The notes: generated by a model from the letters alone, not told the origin. Positions 19,879 through 31,989 are shown, counted from the first letter of the stretch. The stretch: DNA of 64,000 bases from Cephalopachus bancanus (GCA_027257055.1 JAPVLO010000039.1:4122501-4186500); one strand, 5' to 3'. Made by a program: numbers and translations.

Positions 19879-20402
19879 CAGGGTTTCTTAAACTCAGCAC
19901 CACTGATATCTGGAGTCAAGTAACCCTTTGTTGTGGAGGGGCTTCCTTCCTACTAGGATGTTTGGCAGCATTTTTGTCTTCCACTCATTAGATACCAATA
20001 TTCTTGGCTGGGTATAGTGGTTCACACAAGTAATCCCAGCACTTTGGAGGTTGAGGTGGGAGGACTACTTGAAGCCAGGAGTTCAAGATCAGCCTGAGCA
20101 ACATGGTGAGACCTCATCTCTACAAAAAATTTTTTAAAAATTAGCCAGGTGTGGTGGCATGTGTCTGTAGTCTCAGCTACCCAGGAGGCTGAGATAGGAT
20201 AACTGCTTGAGACCAGGAGATTGAGCCTGTAGTGAGCTATGATTGTGTTTCTGTACTCCAGCCTGGACGACAGAGGAAGACCCTATCTCTTAAAAATAAA
20301 TATCAGTAACCCCCATTCCCCTGCCAGTTATAAGAACCAAAAATGCACCCAGCAGTTCCATCTGCTCCCCAGGGGGCAAAATCTCCCCAGGTGAGAACCA
20401 CT
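19879..20402 (-). mobile_element. MER5A split by an Alu
   Basis: Antisense MER5A (non-autonomous hAT-Charlie): 'agggtttcttaaactcagca' opens it, 'aggatgtttggcagcatttt' follows, and after the Alu it resumes with 'ggggcaaaatctccccaggt' to 'gagaaccactg'. Flanking 8-mers GCTTAAAG and GTCTAAAG look like a decayed hAT target duplication. Confidence 0.85.
20006..20299 (+). mobile_element. AluJ-like dimer inside MER5A
   Basis: Starts GGCTGGGTATAGTGG and ends in an A/T tail. Its right arm is the old type ('agtgagctatgattgtgttt'). Confidence 0.95.
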
Positions 20403-20429
20403 GGTCTAAAGCATCCTCACCAATGCAGT

Positions 20430-20690
20430 GACAGTAGTAGCAGTAGTAACACAATTACTCATAGTAACACACTAATCACAACTGACATTCACTCAGCCTT
20501 CCTATACTCCAGGCACCATAGTCTACACTTCCATTCACATTCTCACTGAATCCTCATAACCATGCCATCAGCCAGGTTTTGTCATTGTCCTTATTTTACA
20601 GATGGGGAAACTGAGGTCTAGGGAAATGAAGACACTTGCTCACAGTCACTAAGCTAGCAAGTAGTTAATTTAGTTCATTCAAATCCAGCT
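20430..20690 (-). mobile_element. MIR, near full length
   Basis: Clear antisense copy: 'actccaggcaccatagtcta', 'ttattttacagatggggaaa', 'ctgaggtctagggaaatgaa'. Confidence 0.85.
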
Positions 20691-20796
20691 CAGCAAGGGC
20701 TCCTCTCACCCAAACTTCTCAGTCTCTCCATGGAAGTTAGTGTTGACTTCCTCAGAACAACCATATGGCTGGATCATCATTTAAGAAATGCGGTGT

Positions 20797-21107
20797 GGGC
20801 TGGGCACGGTGGCTCACATCTATAATCCCAGCACTTTAGGAGGCCAAAGTGAGAGGATTGCCTGAGTTCATGGGTTTGAGACTAGCCTGGGCAACCTGGT
20901 AAGACCTTATCTCTACAATAAATAAAAAAAAAAAATCAGCAGGGCTTGGTGGCACATGCCTGTAGTTCCAGCTACTTGGAAGACTGAGGCGGAAGGATCA
21001 CCTGAGCCCGGCAGGTCAAGGCTGCGGTGGCCGTGAACAGCATGCCACTGCATTCCAGCCTGGGCAACAGAGTGAGACTCTGACTCCAAAAAAAAAAAAA
21101 GAAAGAA
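20797..21107 (+). mobile_element. Alu, late intermediate type
   Basis: The right arm reads 'gctgcggtggccgtgaacag' then CATGCCACTGC, one step before the compact hairpin form. The linker is TACAATAAATAAAAA. Target duplication AGAAATG(C/T)(G/A)GTGTG. Short (GAAA)n tail. Confidence 0.95.
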
Positions 21108-21454
21108 AGAAATGTAGTGTGACCTTGGCAACTGTAGGCCACTCCTCCCATGCTTCATGTTGGGCTGAGTGCTCCAGCCAACACCAGATTGCCCCAGCAA
21201 ACAAAGAAGGCAAAATCACTAACCTTGGCAGCCCAGAGCAGATCACAAGCCCCTTGTCTCCAGCTTTCAAAGTAAGAACAAGTCCTGAGGGCGACTGGTC
21301 ATTAGGAAAAACTGACCACCAACTTTATTCTCTGACTATGGAATGGTGAATTAGGATTCATGTGCCATCTTTATGATCCTGCTGAGTGAGGCAGTAAGAT
21401 ATCATTGTATGCCTGCTTAGGACTTGTGCAAAGAAGAAAATAAAAAATTTTGGG
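21108..21454. other. Unassigned sequence
   Basis: No repeat or exon signal recognised. Confidence 0.35.
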
Positions 21455-21560
21455 TAACGTACTCTATGGCAAACCTGAGACATGCCCTCTAACCACAGAG
21501 GAGCCCTGTAAGGTAGGCAGTAGTATTATTCCCATTTTATGGATAAGGAAATGAGCCTCG
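21455..21560 (-). mobile_element. MIR fragment
   Basis: 'gagccctgtaaggtaggcag' and 'cccattttatggataaggaa' match the antisense MIR core. Confidence 0.65.
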
Positions 21561-21689
21561 GGTTTTTTAAAAAAGTAAATCTTCAAAGCTTTCAAAGAAG
21601 TTCAAGACCTTATTTTTAAATCCTCAAGAGTTGAGATGTCAGAACCACAGCACGCTAAGCTGCATCTCCCAAACCTCTCTTTGTGTATG

Positions 21690-22090
21690 GGGACCCAAAG
21701 GCCAGTGAGACAAACAGTTTGTAAATGTTCTAATGTCCCACTGAAAATCATTTTTCAAAAACATAAAGACTGCTTTAAATAGTTCCATTTAAATTCAACC
21801 ATGAAGGTTAAAAAATGAAACTTCCCAAGGGAAAAAAAAAGTTGCAAGTCAATGAGGTGTAAATAGTTAATGAATTTATAATCAGAACAAAAATAGTTTT
21901 GCCTTAATGTACTAACACCTCAGGAGAAAAAAATGTTCCAAGTATTAGCAGCACGAGGTATTGATAATCGATTTCTTTCAAATGCATTCACTGTATTTTA
22001 AGTCCTCATCATTTTATTACAAATGGATAAGTAAAGATATTTTAGCCATTTAGGGTGAAACATACAAACTTACGAGGAAGAAGATGCATT
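21690..22090. promoter_or_regulatory. Conserved-looking AT-rich block
   Basis: Repeat-free, with dense homeodomain-like sites (AGTTAATGAATTTATAATCA near 21,865) and an ATTGATAATCGATTTC segment near 21,960. Downstream, 22,090-22,755 shows weak L1 3'-UTR resemblance at 22,095-22,210 and an unidentified repeat-like stretch at 22,430-22,720. Confidence 0.3.
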
Positions 22091-22755
22091 TGCAGTGGTT
22101 ACCGGTGGCTCTGGGCAGTAAAGTATCTGTAAATCATGGTCAAGGTATGCATGACTATACATCTGTGTACACATTCATTATTTCTATTTTTTCCTTACAC
22201 TTCAATCAAGAGGCATAAACCTATAAACAAAAAGTCTGGGAATAACATTTAAGACTATATAGTAGACAATATGAAGAAATATAAATAAGCGGCTAAAATT
22301 TAGGATTCTGGAAGCTGAACATAAATATCTAAAGGATATGGCTTGGGTATTTAGTCAAAAGTGGACTCCTCTGTGAAGCCTGTTTCCATTAGTCCCAGCC
22401 TTCTCTCATGGAGTTCTTCCTCAGTGTTATTTTAGGTCTGGCTGGAAGCACTCCGCTTGTTCACCCGCAGACACCCTCTTTGCTTCCTCAGAAGCAGACT
22501 CTGAGACAAGTATTTGAGTGTAAGCAGTGAACTGGGGAGGAAAATCCAGAAAATCATGGCCAGGGAATGCCGATGTGGACAAGAAAGAGACAGAAGCCAA
22601 CAACAATGTGTTATCAAGCAAGTTACCACTGCAGGGCACTGGAACTTATTCCCACTAAAAAATCTACGAGAAGCCAATATAGACCATACCCCCAGAGTCA
22701 TTCCACCCAGGGGCAAGGGAGTTCTTTTTTTTTGTTTGATTATTTGCTTGTTGGT

Positions 22756-23035
22756 TTTTGTTTTTTTTAAGGCAGAGTCTCACTGTCATCCAGGCTGTAA
22801 TGCAATGGAGCAGTCATAGCTCTCTGCAGCCTGAACTCTTGGGCTCAAACGATCCTCCCACCTCCGTCTCCCAAGTAGCTGGGACTACTGGTGCATGCCA
22901 TCACATCTGGCTGTTTTTTAAAAATATATATTTTGTAGAGATGAGGTCTCACTGTATTGTTCTGGCCTCAAGCAATCCTCCAACCTTGGTCTCCCAAAGC
23001 ACCGGGGTTTACAGGCATGAGCCATTGTGCCTGAC
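22756..23035 (-). mobile_element. AluJ-like dimer
   Basis: Poly-T head, antisense, old-type linker with an internal AATATATAT expansion. Confidence 0.9.
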
Positions 23036-23385
23036 CCTGAACTTGAATATTTTATTCACCAATTTCTATCAATCCTGGTTGAGGGTTAGTTGTAGGGGGA
23101 GGGAATGTAAATCCCATGCCACTTTCAGACGTTCTTGGGCAGAGTGGACTCCAGTGGTCAGAGAGTCCTCGGGGAAGGAACTTCAGTGCTGCATTTAGAA
23201 GACCAGTGCGTGCATGTAAATGGCAAACACCAACGGATAGTTGGCAGGAGGTAATGCCACATCTTCTGTAACCTCAGTGTCCCCATGAAGAAAGAAGGGA
23301 AAATGTTGACTTTGTAGGAGAAATTAGGAATGAAGATCCCAGTATCTCTTATCACCTATAGAACCCCACTGACACAACATTAATA

Positions 23386-23600
23386 TGCCCTGTGGTTGTC
23401 AAATTCTGTGTTTGTGATAATCATCTGGAATGTTTATCAAAATTCAGATCCTGGGCCCCACTCGAGATTCTGAGTCAGGAAGTCTGGGATGAGAATGGGA
23501 ATCTATATCTCCAAATTCCCCTACACACACACACACCATGTCACAGGCATTCCAGATAGCTGATGTGGAATACCAGCATGTTTAGCCCAACAATGGAATG
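23386..23600 (+). mobile_element. hAT-type MITE, MER20-like
   Basis: 'gataatcatctggaatgttt', 'cagatcctgggccccactcg', 'gattctgagtcaggaagtct' and the closing 'cattccagatagctgatgtg' follow the layout of MER20-class elements. A short (AC)n has grown inside at 23,524-23,537. Subfamily not certain. Confidence 0.55.
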
Positions 23601-24585
23601 GCTTGTGGATAGGGTCGGGGGTGGGGGAGGTGAGTATTTAACAGGTTTTTAAGATCTGAGGGCTTTGTGCGTGGATATTTCCCCTCTCTTTGAAAACGCA
23701 ATGGCTTGTTGTACTCTCAAACTCTCAGAAAGGAGGTAATTGTTAGCAGGGTTCTTTCTGAAGCACTGATTATGCACCCTGAATATATTAAAATCTACAG
23801 GTATTCTGCAGGGAACCCACAGGAACACTCAACAAGTGCCACTTGAAGTCTCAGGAGCCATACAAGGACTAAGAAATAGTGATGTAATGTGCCAAGAAGA
23901 ATACACAAATTGGGCTTCAGAAGTTCCTTGTTCCAGGCAGGCCACATTGAAGATGGCCAAACCTTGCCGCACCAGTGTCTTTGCATCAAAGTCTCATAGA
24001 CCATATGCTTATGCTCATAGGTAGAGTTTTCTTGTATTCCTCTTTATTTGGAGTCTAAAGGGTATTTCACAGATGTCAGCAGCCACTAACAGACTGATAA
24101 AAGAAGGGGTAACCAAAGTGAGTGGCTGTCAGTGAGAAGGCCATCCATCTATTTGATTTCTCTACCTCTTCCCGCTTTGATCCATTTCTATGTTCAAAAG
24201 CTCCAAGACTAGCTTGCTTGCCATTATTCCGTAAGGCAATTAAGCAACTTGGCAATAAAAACAATCACATTTTTCCTGGAGTAGTTCACGGAGAACACAG
24301 AACAGCACAGGACAGATGTTGAACCAAAACGTAAGTACTTATCCAAACACACTTCTTAGTGCCAAGACTAAATGCTCCGCCAGAATGCTTGCTTCCATCC
24401 CTCCATCCCTCCTCTGGGATCTTTTTCTACCAGCTAATCCTTCCCTCTGCTCTGTCTTCAAACTCTCCTGGCTGTCAGGATGTAAACACATGGAAGCTCT
24501 CTTATATTAATCCTCCTCCTTCCACACTTCTTCAACCCAAGTGCACTCCTGATTTGGGTTTCCCATTAACCACCAAGCCTTTGGG
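23601..24585. other. Unassigned sequence
   Basis: No transposon family recognised. A GT-rich donor AAAAC|GTAAGTAC at 24,328 has no convincing acceptor or open frame before it. Confidence 0.35.
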
Positions 24586-24597
24586 AAACAGTAATCC

Positions 24598-24955
24598 TAG
24601 CCAGGTGCAGTGGCTTATGCCTGTAGTTCCAACACTTTGGGAGACTAAAGCAAGAGGATTGCTCAAAGCCAGGAGTTCAGGTCTAGACTGGTCAGCAAAG
24701 AGAGACCTCTGTCTCTGAAAAAAAAATTAAACAAAATTAGCCAAGCATGGTGGCATGCACTTGTAGTCCCAGTCACTTGGGAGGCTGAGGAAAGAGGATT
24801 GCTTGAGCCCAGGAGTTCAAGGGTAGAGTGAGCTGTGATCATACCACTGCACTCCACCCTGGGCAACAGAGTGAGACCCTGTCACAAATAAATAAATAAA
24901 TACATATATTAATAGATAAAGGAATAAATGAATGAATGAGTGAATGAATGAATGA
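24598..24955 (+). mobile_element. AluJ-like dimer with (AAAT)/(GAAT) tail expansion
   Basis: A perfect 12-bp target duplication AAACAGTAATCC lies at 24,586-24,597 and 24,956-24,967. The A-tail has turned into about 65 bp of AAAT and GAAT repeats, a tail-seeded microsatellite. Confidence 0.95.
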
Positions 24956-24967
24956 AAACAGTAATCC

Positions 24968-25470
24968 ACACTTATCATCTCCAGATTCTCCACCATCTGA
25001 TGACCTTCCTGTAACTTCCTTGGCCATGGCCAGCTCTTGATGCCAGTTGTCATCTCTTTGTCATCTGATGTGTTAATAATCTCCTAACCACTTCGTGTGG
25101 CCTCAGAAGCTCCATGCTCCTGGCCATCTCCTTGCCCCTGACTGCTCCATCCTTGTCTCTGTATCTATTCTGCCCAGCAGTTACCCTCCCTAAATGTCAT
25201 TCCTCAGCATCCCAGTCTTCATGCATTCCCACAGAGCACTTCCTGCGGATGTCATCTATGTCCCCACAGCTGCTAGGCCCATAGTTCTGCATGCCCTATC
25301 CCTCTTGGCTAAGATCCCATTCCCATATCTGCAGCTCAAAACACATCGTCATCCCCTGGCCACTTTCCAGGCATTTGGGGCTGTTGTTTATAATCCATGT
25401 ATTCACTCATTCGACAAGTATTGACTGAGTGCCTACTATTTATGCAAAATAAAATAGAAACAGAAATCTA
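24968..25470. other. Unassigned sequence, L2-like end
   Basis: Mostly unrecognised pyrimidine-rich DNA. 'attcactcattcgacaagta' with 'gactgagtgcctactattta' at 25,400-25,445 is the start of an antisense L2 tail. Confidence 0.4.
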
Positions 25471-25473
25471 CTG

Positions 25474-25990
25474 TATTAGTTATCTCTTGCTAGTGTATTT
25501 CCTCAAAACAACAAACATCAACTCACAGTGTCTATGGGTCAGGATGTGGCACAGCTCAGCCGGTGCCTCTGGTTCTAGGTCTCAGGCAAGGCTGGAATAA
25601 ACATGTTCAGCAGTATCTGCATTTTCATCTCAAGACTTGACTAGAGAAAGACCAACCTCCATGCTCATTCATGTGGCTGCTGGTGGGATTTAGGTTCTCA
25701 GGGGCTCAGCTACTCAACACCCACAGGTCCTTGTCACATGGGCCTCTCCAGTGGGCAGCCCAGGACATGACAGCTGGATTCTCTTAGAGCAAGAGAACAA
25801 GCATCCGAGAGGGAAACTGGGGGCTTTTTATGACTCCATCTACCGTCTTGGAAGTGATATCTCATGAGTTCTGCCCTATTCCATGCATTTGAAGAGAATC
25901 AGCATGGCTAGCCCACACTCCAAGAGAGAAGGTTACAGAGTATGCATGTCAGGAGAAAGGAATCATTTAGTGCCAACTAAGAGTTGATCA
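25474..25990 (+). mobile_element. Old LTR-like interspersed repeat
   Basis: Begins TGTATTAGTTATCTCTTGCT and ends ...GATCACA, i.e. TG...CA ends. Interior words 'tcacatgggcctctccagtg' and 'ttggaagtgatatctcatga' match a common old mammalian repeat whose name I cannot fix. No clear 5-bp target duplication. Confidence 0.45.
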
Positions 25991-26319
25991 CATGCCCATT
26001 CCTAGAAAGCTTGATATAAACCTAAATGGATGGCAGCACAAGGGAGGAGAGGAAGGGAGAGAGGATGAATTAAGTTATGAAGAAGCTCGCATGCTGGGCA
26101 TGCAGCTCAACACGTCTCCAATGAAACCTCTATTTCTTCCATCAACCCTCTTAGGTTCCCTCAGTTCCATTCAGGGCATCTTACCATCTCTTGCCAGCCT
26201 AGAACAGCACCTCCTAGCTAGTCTTATGAAAGCCTTTTCCTGCCCACAACCTATTCTCCACATGCCCAAGAACAATTTTTTAAATACTCTATTTGGTAGG
26301 TCTCTCTATTCCCATTCCA

Positions 26320-26870
26320 AGTGACAGAAGTTCAACTCAAGCTAGTATAAGCTAGAAATGGATTTATGGACACACAAGGGTGACAATTCTAAAGGCAGCT
26401 GGCCTTAGCCATTGCTGGGGCCAAATGATCAGATGGTGAGGACCCTTCTTTCACAATCCGTTCTTTCTGCTTTCTTCTGTGTTGGATTCCACCTGGGCTG
26501 GCTTTTTGGTCATTGTATCAAGATGCCCTCCAATAGGTGCAGACACGCATATAATATTCCATCAAGTTAGTAGCTCTAACAGAAACAGGGTATTTTTCTT
26601 CCTACAGTAGTACTTGAAAAATTCCTAGAATGTCCTCCGTGGCCCAGAGAGATTGCATGCCATGGCTGAGCCATCACTGTGATCACGTGAATACAGTGCT
26701 CTGACCTTTGATCAGTCACATCTGTGGAATCAGAGTAAAGATTCAACCACACCTGAATGACCTGGTCTGATTTCCTCAAAGGAAACTGAGGTGTTATTAC
26801 CAGAAAGATAATCCAAATGCTGAGCAGCCAAATAATCCCATAGGCAATACAACACAAACATTAACACACC
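26320..26870 (+). mobile_element. Old interspersed repeat, class uncertain
   Basis: 'taccagaaagataatccaaa' followed by 'tgctgagcagccaaataat', and the upstream 'ttctgctttcttctgtgttg', recall a widespread ancient repeat. Too degraded for a family name. Confidence 0.35.
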
Positions 26871-26884
26871 ACTTATCCAGTTAA

Positions 26885-27615
26885 TAAGCTCATTGCCTCT
26901 CTTCTACCTGAAGGATAAAGTTCAAACATCTTTGCTTGTCATACAAGACTCTCCATGAATTGTCCCGAACCTGTCTTCTAGCCTTACAGGCCATGCTGTC
27001 TGACTTCACCCACAATGAATGACACATTCTTCTCTAAACAGTCGATGTCCTGTCATTCTGTTGTATACCCTTTGCCTGGAGTACCGACCTCCTCCTTTGT
27101 GACCTGTTGAGCCTTATTCCTGCCCCAAGACCCAGCCCAAATACCACCATATTTTTGAAAAATCCACCCAGCTTTTCCTGGTTGAATCAGCTGCTCCTTC
27201 CCAAGAAATTATGTATATATCTGTACTGAACAGTGGTTCCCAATGGGGGCAATGTTGTTCTCTAGGGGACATTTGGCAATGTCTAGAGACATTTTTGGTG
27301 ATCATGACTGGAGAGTGGGTGCTTCTCCATCTGGCATCTAGTGGGTAGAGACCTGGGATGGTGCTTAGTAGCCTACGAGGCATAGACAGTCCCCACAACA
27401 AAGAATGATCCAGTTCAGAATGTCAACAGCGCCCAAAGCTGAAAACCCTATCTCTTGTAACATTTCATGCCTTGTATTATAATGAAAAATTTCATATCTT
27501 CCCAACTAGACCATGAGCTCTCAAGGGGCAAAACACTATTGCATTTGTCAGTGTGCTCCCAGTTCTAGCAGGTGCCTGGCCCATAGCAGCTGCTCAACAA
27601 ATATTGGCAGAATGA
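26885..27615 (+). mobile_element. L2 3' end interrupted by MER5A
   Basis: Sense L2: 'aggataaagttcaaacatct', 'taccctttgcctggagtacc', 'gaaaaatccacccagctttt', then after the MER5A insert 'gaccatgagctctcaagggg', 'ggtgcctggcccatagcagc' and 'tcaacaaatattggcagaat'. Both halves are collinear with the L2 3' UTR. Confidence 0.85.
27231..27449 (+). mobile_element. MER5A, full length
   Basis: Starts CAGTGGTTCCCAATGGGGGC and ends GAAAACCCT, with the diagnostic 'ggggacatttggcaatgtct' and 'ggcatctagtgggtagagac'. Inserted in L2, so younger than it. Confidence 0.95.
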
Positions 27616-28490
27616 TGGCATAAGAAAATGAGTGCCCAGATGGGCTTATGAAATATTATCCAAGAAATGGAGTTCCTGGAAGGTGTGATGGTTCCTTAAA
27701 TGGCTATTGTGTTAGAAAATTTCAGCTGCAGGGTGCTTCCTCCCCCTTTTCCAAGAACACATGTGAACAAAATATAAACTTCCGGATTTGAAGTCATGTG
27801 ACTTTCTCAGCCAGTCTATTACTATCTATGCTTTTTATGCTACTGACTATTAAGAAATGGCCTCTTGGTTTTTCATAATTTCTAAAGACAGAGGAAATAG
27901 CTACATTCCCATTGGAACATGCGCCTCTTTTATGGTTCCTCCCAATTTTTTTTTTTTTTACAGCAAAACAAAATTTCATGACCGTATTCCCCATCCAATT
28001 TCAGCTTAAAACATGGCTGTGCATATGATATCTTCATCTAAGCTGTTGCACGCTTGACTGAAGGATGTACACATCGCCAGGAGCCCAGGATTCCACATAA
28101 GGCCTAACACGTTTCTCAGAAAGGACATTCAAATGTCAGATGGAATGATTTACACTGCATGTCAATAAAAAGTACTCCGAGGTTCACCAAGTCAATAAAG
28201 CTTATTAGAACAATCTTAGGGCTGAGTATCAGGATACCCTGATGGGGACCTCTGAAGCCAGTCACTATCTCAAGGCAAGTGGCATTAAATAGATCATTCT
28301 GGAGAGAGAAATAAAATTAAAAGCTTCCATTATTTTGAGAGTTCATGTTAACCGAATAGCATATAAGAAGCTGGAGAAATTTGTGTTTATATCCTCATAG
28401 TTTAAGCCCTCTGGACATTTATCCTTTAAGCTCCCATATGTTGTAAGTCTCAGATATGCCAAGCATTGCATCTGGCATATCGCATTTACT
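27616..28490. other. Unassigned sequence
   Basis: AT-rich, with a T-run at 27,948-27,959. No repeat family or exon recognised. Confidence 0.35.
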
Positions 28491-28494
28491 CATT

Positions 28495-28740
28495 TTTGGT
28501 TTAACAAACATGTAAGTAGTGCTTTCTTCTATGTACACTCTCCTAAATCTTTGCAAATATTAACAATTTAAACCTCACTGTGATCCTATGAACTGGGCAT
28601 AATGTTATCCCCATTTTGCAGATAAGAAGACTGAGGCTCAGAGAAGCTAAGTAATGTGTTCAAGGTCACCCAGTTAGTAAGCAGCAGAACCTTCATGCAA
28701 AACCACAGTAAGTGTTCCTAAACTGTGCCACACTGCCTTG
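28495..28740 (-). mobile_element. MIR, near full length
   Basis: 'tgggcataatgttatcccca', 'actgaggctcagagaagcta', 'ttcaaggtcacccagttagt' are the antisense MIR in order. Confidence 0.9.
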
Positions 28741-29009
28741 TATGTACAACTTCTAATCTTCTCAATAAACTCTAAACTCAAAGTTTGGCCAATCAATACA
28801 ATATTCCTAAAGTTCACATTCAAAACCAGGAGACCTCACAGAAAAGCCAGATTTGTGGATTCTCAAATCAAAACATCTGGCCTCCTGGGCCTGCTTTCTT
28901 GCAGGCACCTGAGAAGAGGCTTCAGGTGGGTGCACACCCAGCCCTCTCATTTGATTACTTGTGTTGTTCCCAAGGCATTTGAGTTTGAGACCCTGGTTTA
29001 GCTGTTTTG

Positions 29010-29100
29010 CGGACAAAGATGCTGATCCTAAGAGGCACTACGGAACTTGGCCAAGGCCCCAGACCTAGTGAATAGCAGAGGCTAGATTTGAACTTGGCAG
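29010..29100 (-). mobile_element. MIR fragment
   Basis: 'cttggccaaggccccagacc' and 'ggctagatttgaacttggc' match the tRNA-promoter half of MIR. Confidence 0.6.
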
Positions 29101-29585
29101 GATTCCAACGGAAAAGACCTGGCATGCTGCAATTGAGGCAACCCGGGAGATATCCCTTTATTTAAAAAGGCACAAGGAATGAAGGGATGGCAGGTGTGGA
29201 GCAACGACCCCAGACGTATGTCAATAAGTCCATCATTTTCCCTGGGTCTCGAGAAATAAGGGGACAGGGTAGTCACCAGAAGCCAGGAGGAGACACTAGT
29301 TCAGAGCAGGTGCTTTGAAGAGAGGAAGAGTGACCTTCAGGTGAGGGGCACAGGAACCCTCACAGGGAGGGAACCATGGGCACAAACATCCTGATCTTAC
29401 TCGTCTCTTTGCCTCCCATTTCTTGCCAGGTTGTCGCCCACCAGGCAAATCCAAAGGGCTGTTGGAGGATCCAGAACCTTGTAGATGCAGGGCAGAGAGC
29501 AGGATGAGGAGGGTGGAGAGCGAATATCTCAGGTAACACAGAAGCTATCTAAGAACACATAACTCCAGCTGGAGTCCAAAAACCA
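29101..29585. other. Unassigned sequence
   Basis: Purine-rich, several CpGs near 29,140-29,220. No repeat recognised. Confidence 0.35.
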
Positions 29586-29806
29586 TGCTCTTGACCTCCT
29601 GGGCTCAGGCAATCAATCCTCCTGCCTCAGCCTCCCAAGTAGAAGGGACTACAGGTGCACACCACCATGTAAAGCTAATTTTTTGGCCTTTCTTTTTATT
29701 TGGTGGAGATGAGGTCTTGACATGTAGCCTCAAACTCCTGGGCTCAAGCAATCCTCCCACCTTGGCCTCTCTAAATGCTGGGATTATGAACAACTTCACC
29801 CAGTTC
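29586..29806 (-). mobile_element. Alu, 3'-truncated antisense copy
   Basis: Begins inside the right arm ('ttgacctcctgggctcaggc') with no poly-T head and ends with a decayed 'ccaccttggcctctctaaat'. Old and deleted on its 3' side. Confidence 0.85.
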
Positions 29807-30344
29807 AATTTACTAATCTAATCATGTTAAAGACAATAACAGACACAAATATGGTGTTTAAGATGCGCTAGCCACTATTCTCAGAATTTTACATAGATTT
29901 CCTCATTTTTCTAAGTGCCCACCATGTGCTGGAAACTGTGTCCTCTCTGGAAACAGGTGGTAGAGGACGAGAGAAAGGGGGAGGAAGATCTTAATGATGA
30001 GTCCATTAATCTAGGATGAACAGGGAACATAAAGAAAAAATAAAAGTTGAAAATAGCTTAAGATCTATAGAACATTCGTGCTTGAGAGGAAATGTCTAGC
30101 CCCATAGTAGGCATGGGAGCAGAGAACAGAGGGAGGGAATGGGTTGCAGAGGGTCTTAGGGTGTTCAGAGTCCCTTGGGATGTTTAATTTGGTATAGTAC
30201 AATGCTTCACAAGCTTCAGTCACTCATGGGCCACCTTCATGATTTTTGCCATGTATTTGTACCCGCTGCACTATTATATATTTAATATATTTTCTTAACG
30301 TTGAGAATGTATTTAAATTAATGTATTTAATTTTATTTTTTAAT
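29807..30344. other. Unassigned sequence, MIR/L2 traces near 29,850-29,940
   Basis: 'tttacatagatttcctcatt' then 'taagtgcccaccatgtgctg' suggest remnants of antisense MIR and L2. The rest is unrecognised. Confidence 0.35.
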
Positions 30345-30468
30345 TTAGAGGTGGGGGGGGTCTCACTATGTGGCCCAGGCTGGTCCTGAACTCCTGGCCT
30401 CAAGTGATCCTTTTGCCTCAGTCTTCCAAAGTGCTGGAATTACACACATGAGCCACCCCACCTGGCCT
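30345..30468 (-). mobile_element. Alu left-monomer (FLAM-like)
   Basis: A single antisense arm from a degraded T-rich head to 'gccaccccacctggcctt'. A G-run (30,353-30,360) has formed at the head. Confidence 0.85.
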
Positions 30469-31089
30469 TAATGTCTTTTAAAATGAAAACATTGCTAATC
30501 TAATTAAAAACTAGTGTTGCTCAAATGCATATTTAAGCAAATATATAAGCACTGAAGTTAATAATCTTGTCTGTGTAGTATCTAAAACCTTTTATATTTT
30601 TTAATAACACACAAATATATCTGGGAAAACATTGTTAGAAGCATAGATGCTGGAGTTAGACTTAAGGAGATTCAAAGTCCCAATTCCACTGTTCAGGAAG
30701 ATGTGCCTTATACAATTCATGCAGAGTCCTTAATACCATGAGAGGCCCATAGAAGGCACTTATGAAATATTATATTTCGGAAGTCCACAAGCCACACACA
30801 TGGCAGTTTTCTTGATCACCAGACCCTGGTGTCTATAAGCAAATAACTCTTGCTTAAATCCTGAAAGTGACAATCTAGAGAAAAAATATCTCAGTGAGGA
30901 TTCTCAGAATTCTAGAACCACTCAGCCCCCAGAGAGCTCTGGATTTCCATATGGCACAGCACAGGGTTTTCATGCTGTGTAAAGATGGCTTTCCAGTGGG
31001 CCAGATATTGCTGCCACTAGCTAGTGAGAACCTACCTGTAATTTCTGAGGGGGAAAGAGGGTAGAAGATTTTAATTACATTAAAATATT
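30469..31089. other. Mostly unassigned; MIR remnant at 30,635-30,765
   Basis: 'agatgctggagttagactta' to 'gaggcccatagaaggcactt' is a decayed sense MIR. The flanks are AT-rich and unrecognised. Confidence 0.4.
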
Positions 31090-31165
31090 CATCCGTTTAC
31101 TTACCCACCCACCCACTCACCTACCCACCTGCCCATCCAACCACCCACTCATCTCTCCATCTATC
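31090..31165. repeat. (ACCC/ATCC)n tetranucleotide repeat
   Basis: Degenerate CCCA/ATCC units, pyrimidine-rich, in the usual place upstream of a 'ttcaacaaat' L2 tail. Confidence 0.85.
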
Positions 31166-31310
31166 CATACATTCAACAAATATTCAAGTAACTCTATTTC
31201 CAAACACTGCTTTAGACGCTGACTCGGCAGAATAAAACAACTATAGTTCTCACCCTCATGGTGTTCACAAGATAGTGGGTGACACAAGACAGGTATACGG
31301 GGGAGACAGC
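31166..31310 (-). mobile_element. L2 tail
   Basis: 'acattcaacaaatattcaag', 'ctgctttagacgctgactcg', 'ctcaccctcatggtgttcac' follow the antisense L2 order. Confidence 0.75.
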
Positions 31311-31985
31311 TTTTATACTCCCCAGAGTGGTTCAGCCCCAGTCTCCTGGAACCTGGCCCTTTCCTCAGAAAATTCTGGCTGTCACCACAATGCTTCATAT
31401 CCTACGTTCACCCTGAGTTACTGGCTCCCCTGGGTGAGGGCTAGGCTTTGGCATGACCTTCCTCACGCCTGCTGTGACCTCAGAACCCAAGTCTGACCCA
31501 ACCAGGCACATGAAGGCTCCGGTTTCTCCCACTGTTTCCAGGTTCAGAAGGAATGTCACACCAGAAGACATGGGATCTGGCTCTCAGGGGCCGGGAAACG
31601 CATCGCGTAAATGTAGGTTAACTCACCCCTGGAGTGAATGTGTTCAAAAGCTAACATGGGGAGACATTGGCAGACATTTCTTTCCTCCTTCCAACAAACT
31701 ATTCCAAGGGTAGCGTGGACCCACACAGCCTGCCTGAAAGATGCCCCATGCAGCAGAGCAACTGTGATCAGCTCAGGAACACAGCTCCCTGGATATGCCT
31801 CCCTTCTCTCTCTGTCTTGCTTCCCTTCTTCCTCCATTCTTGCTGCCCTGGTAGTGTGCCTCTCCATAAAGCCTTTGCTTGTAATTTTTGTCTCAGGATC
31901 TGCTTTTAAGGAAACATGAAATCAAAATAATGAGCCAAATCACCATACAAATAAGTAAATATTTGTGATGAGAGCTTTCAGTGAG
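31311..31985. other. Unassigned sequence
   Basis: Mixed-composition DNA with several overlapping ORFs (31,275-31,919) in three frames. 'tccataaagcctttgcttgt' near 31,865 recalls an LTR polyadenylation region, but no LTR ends are visible. Confidence 0.35.
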
Positions 31986-31989
31986 GCAA

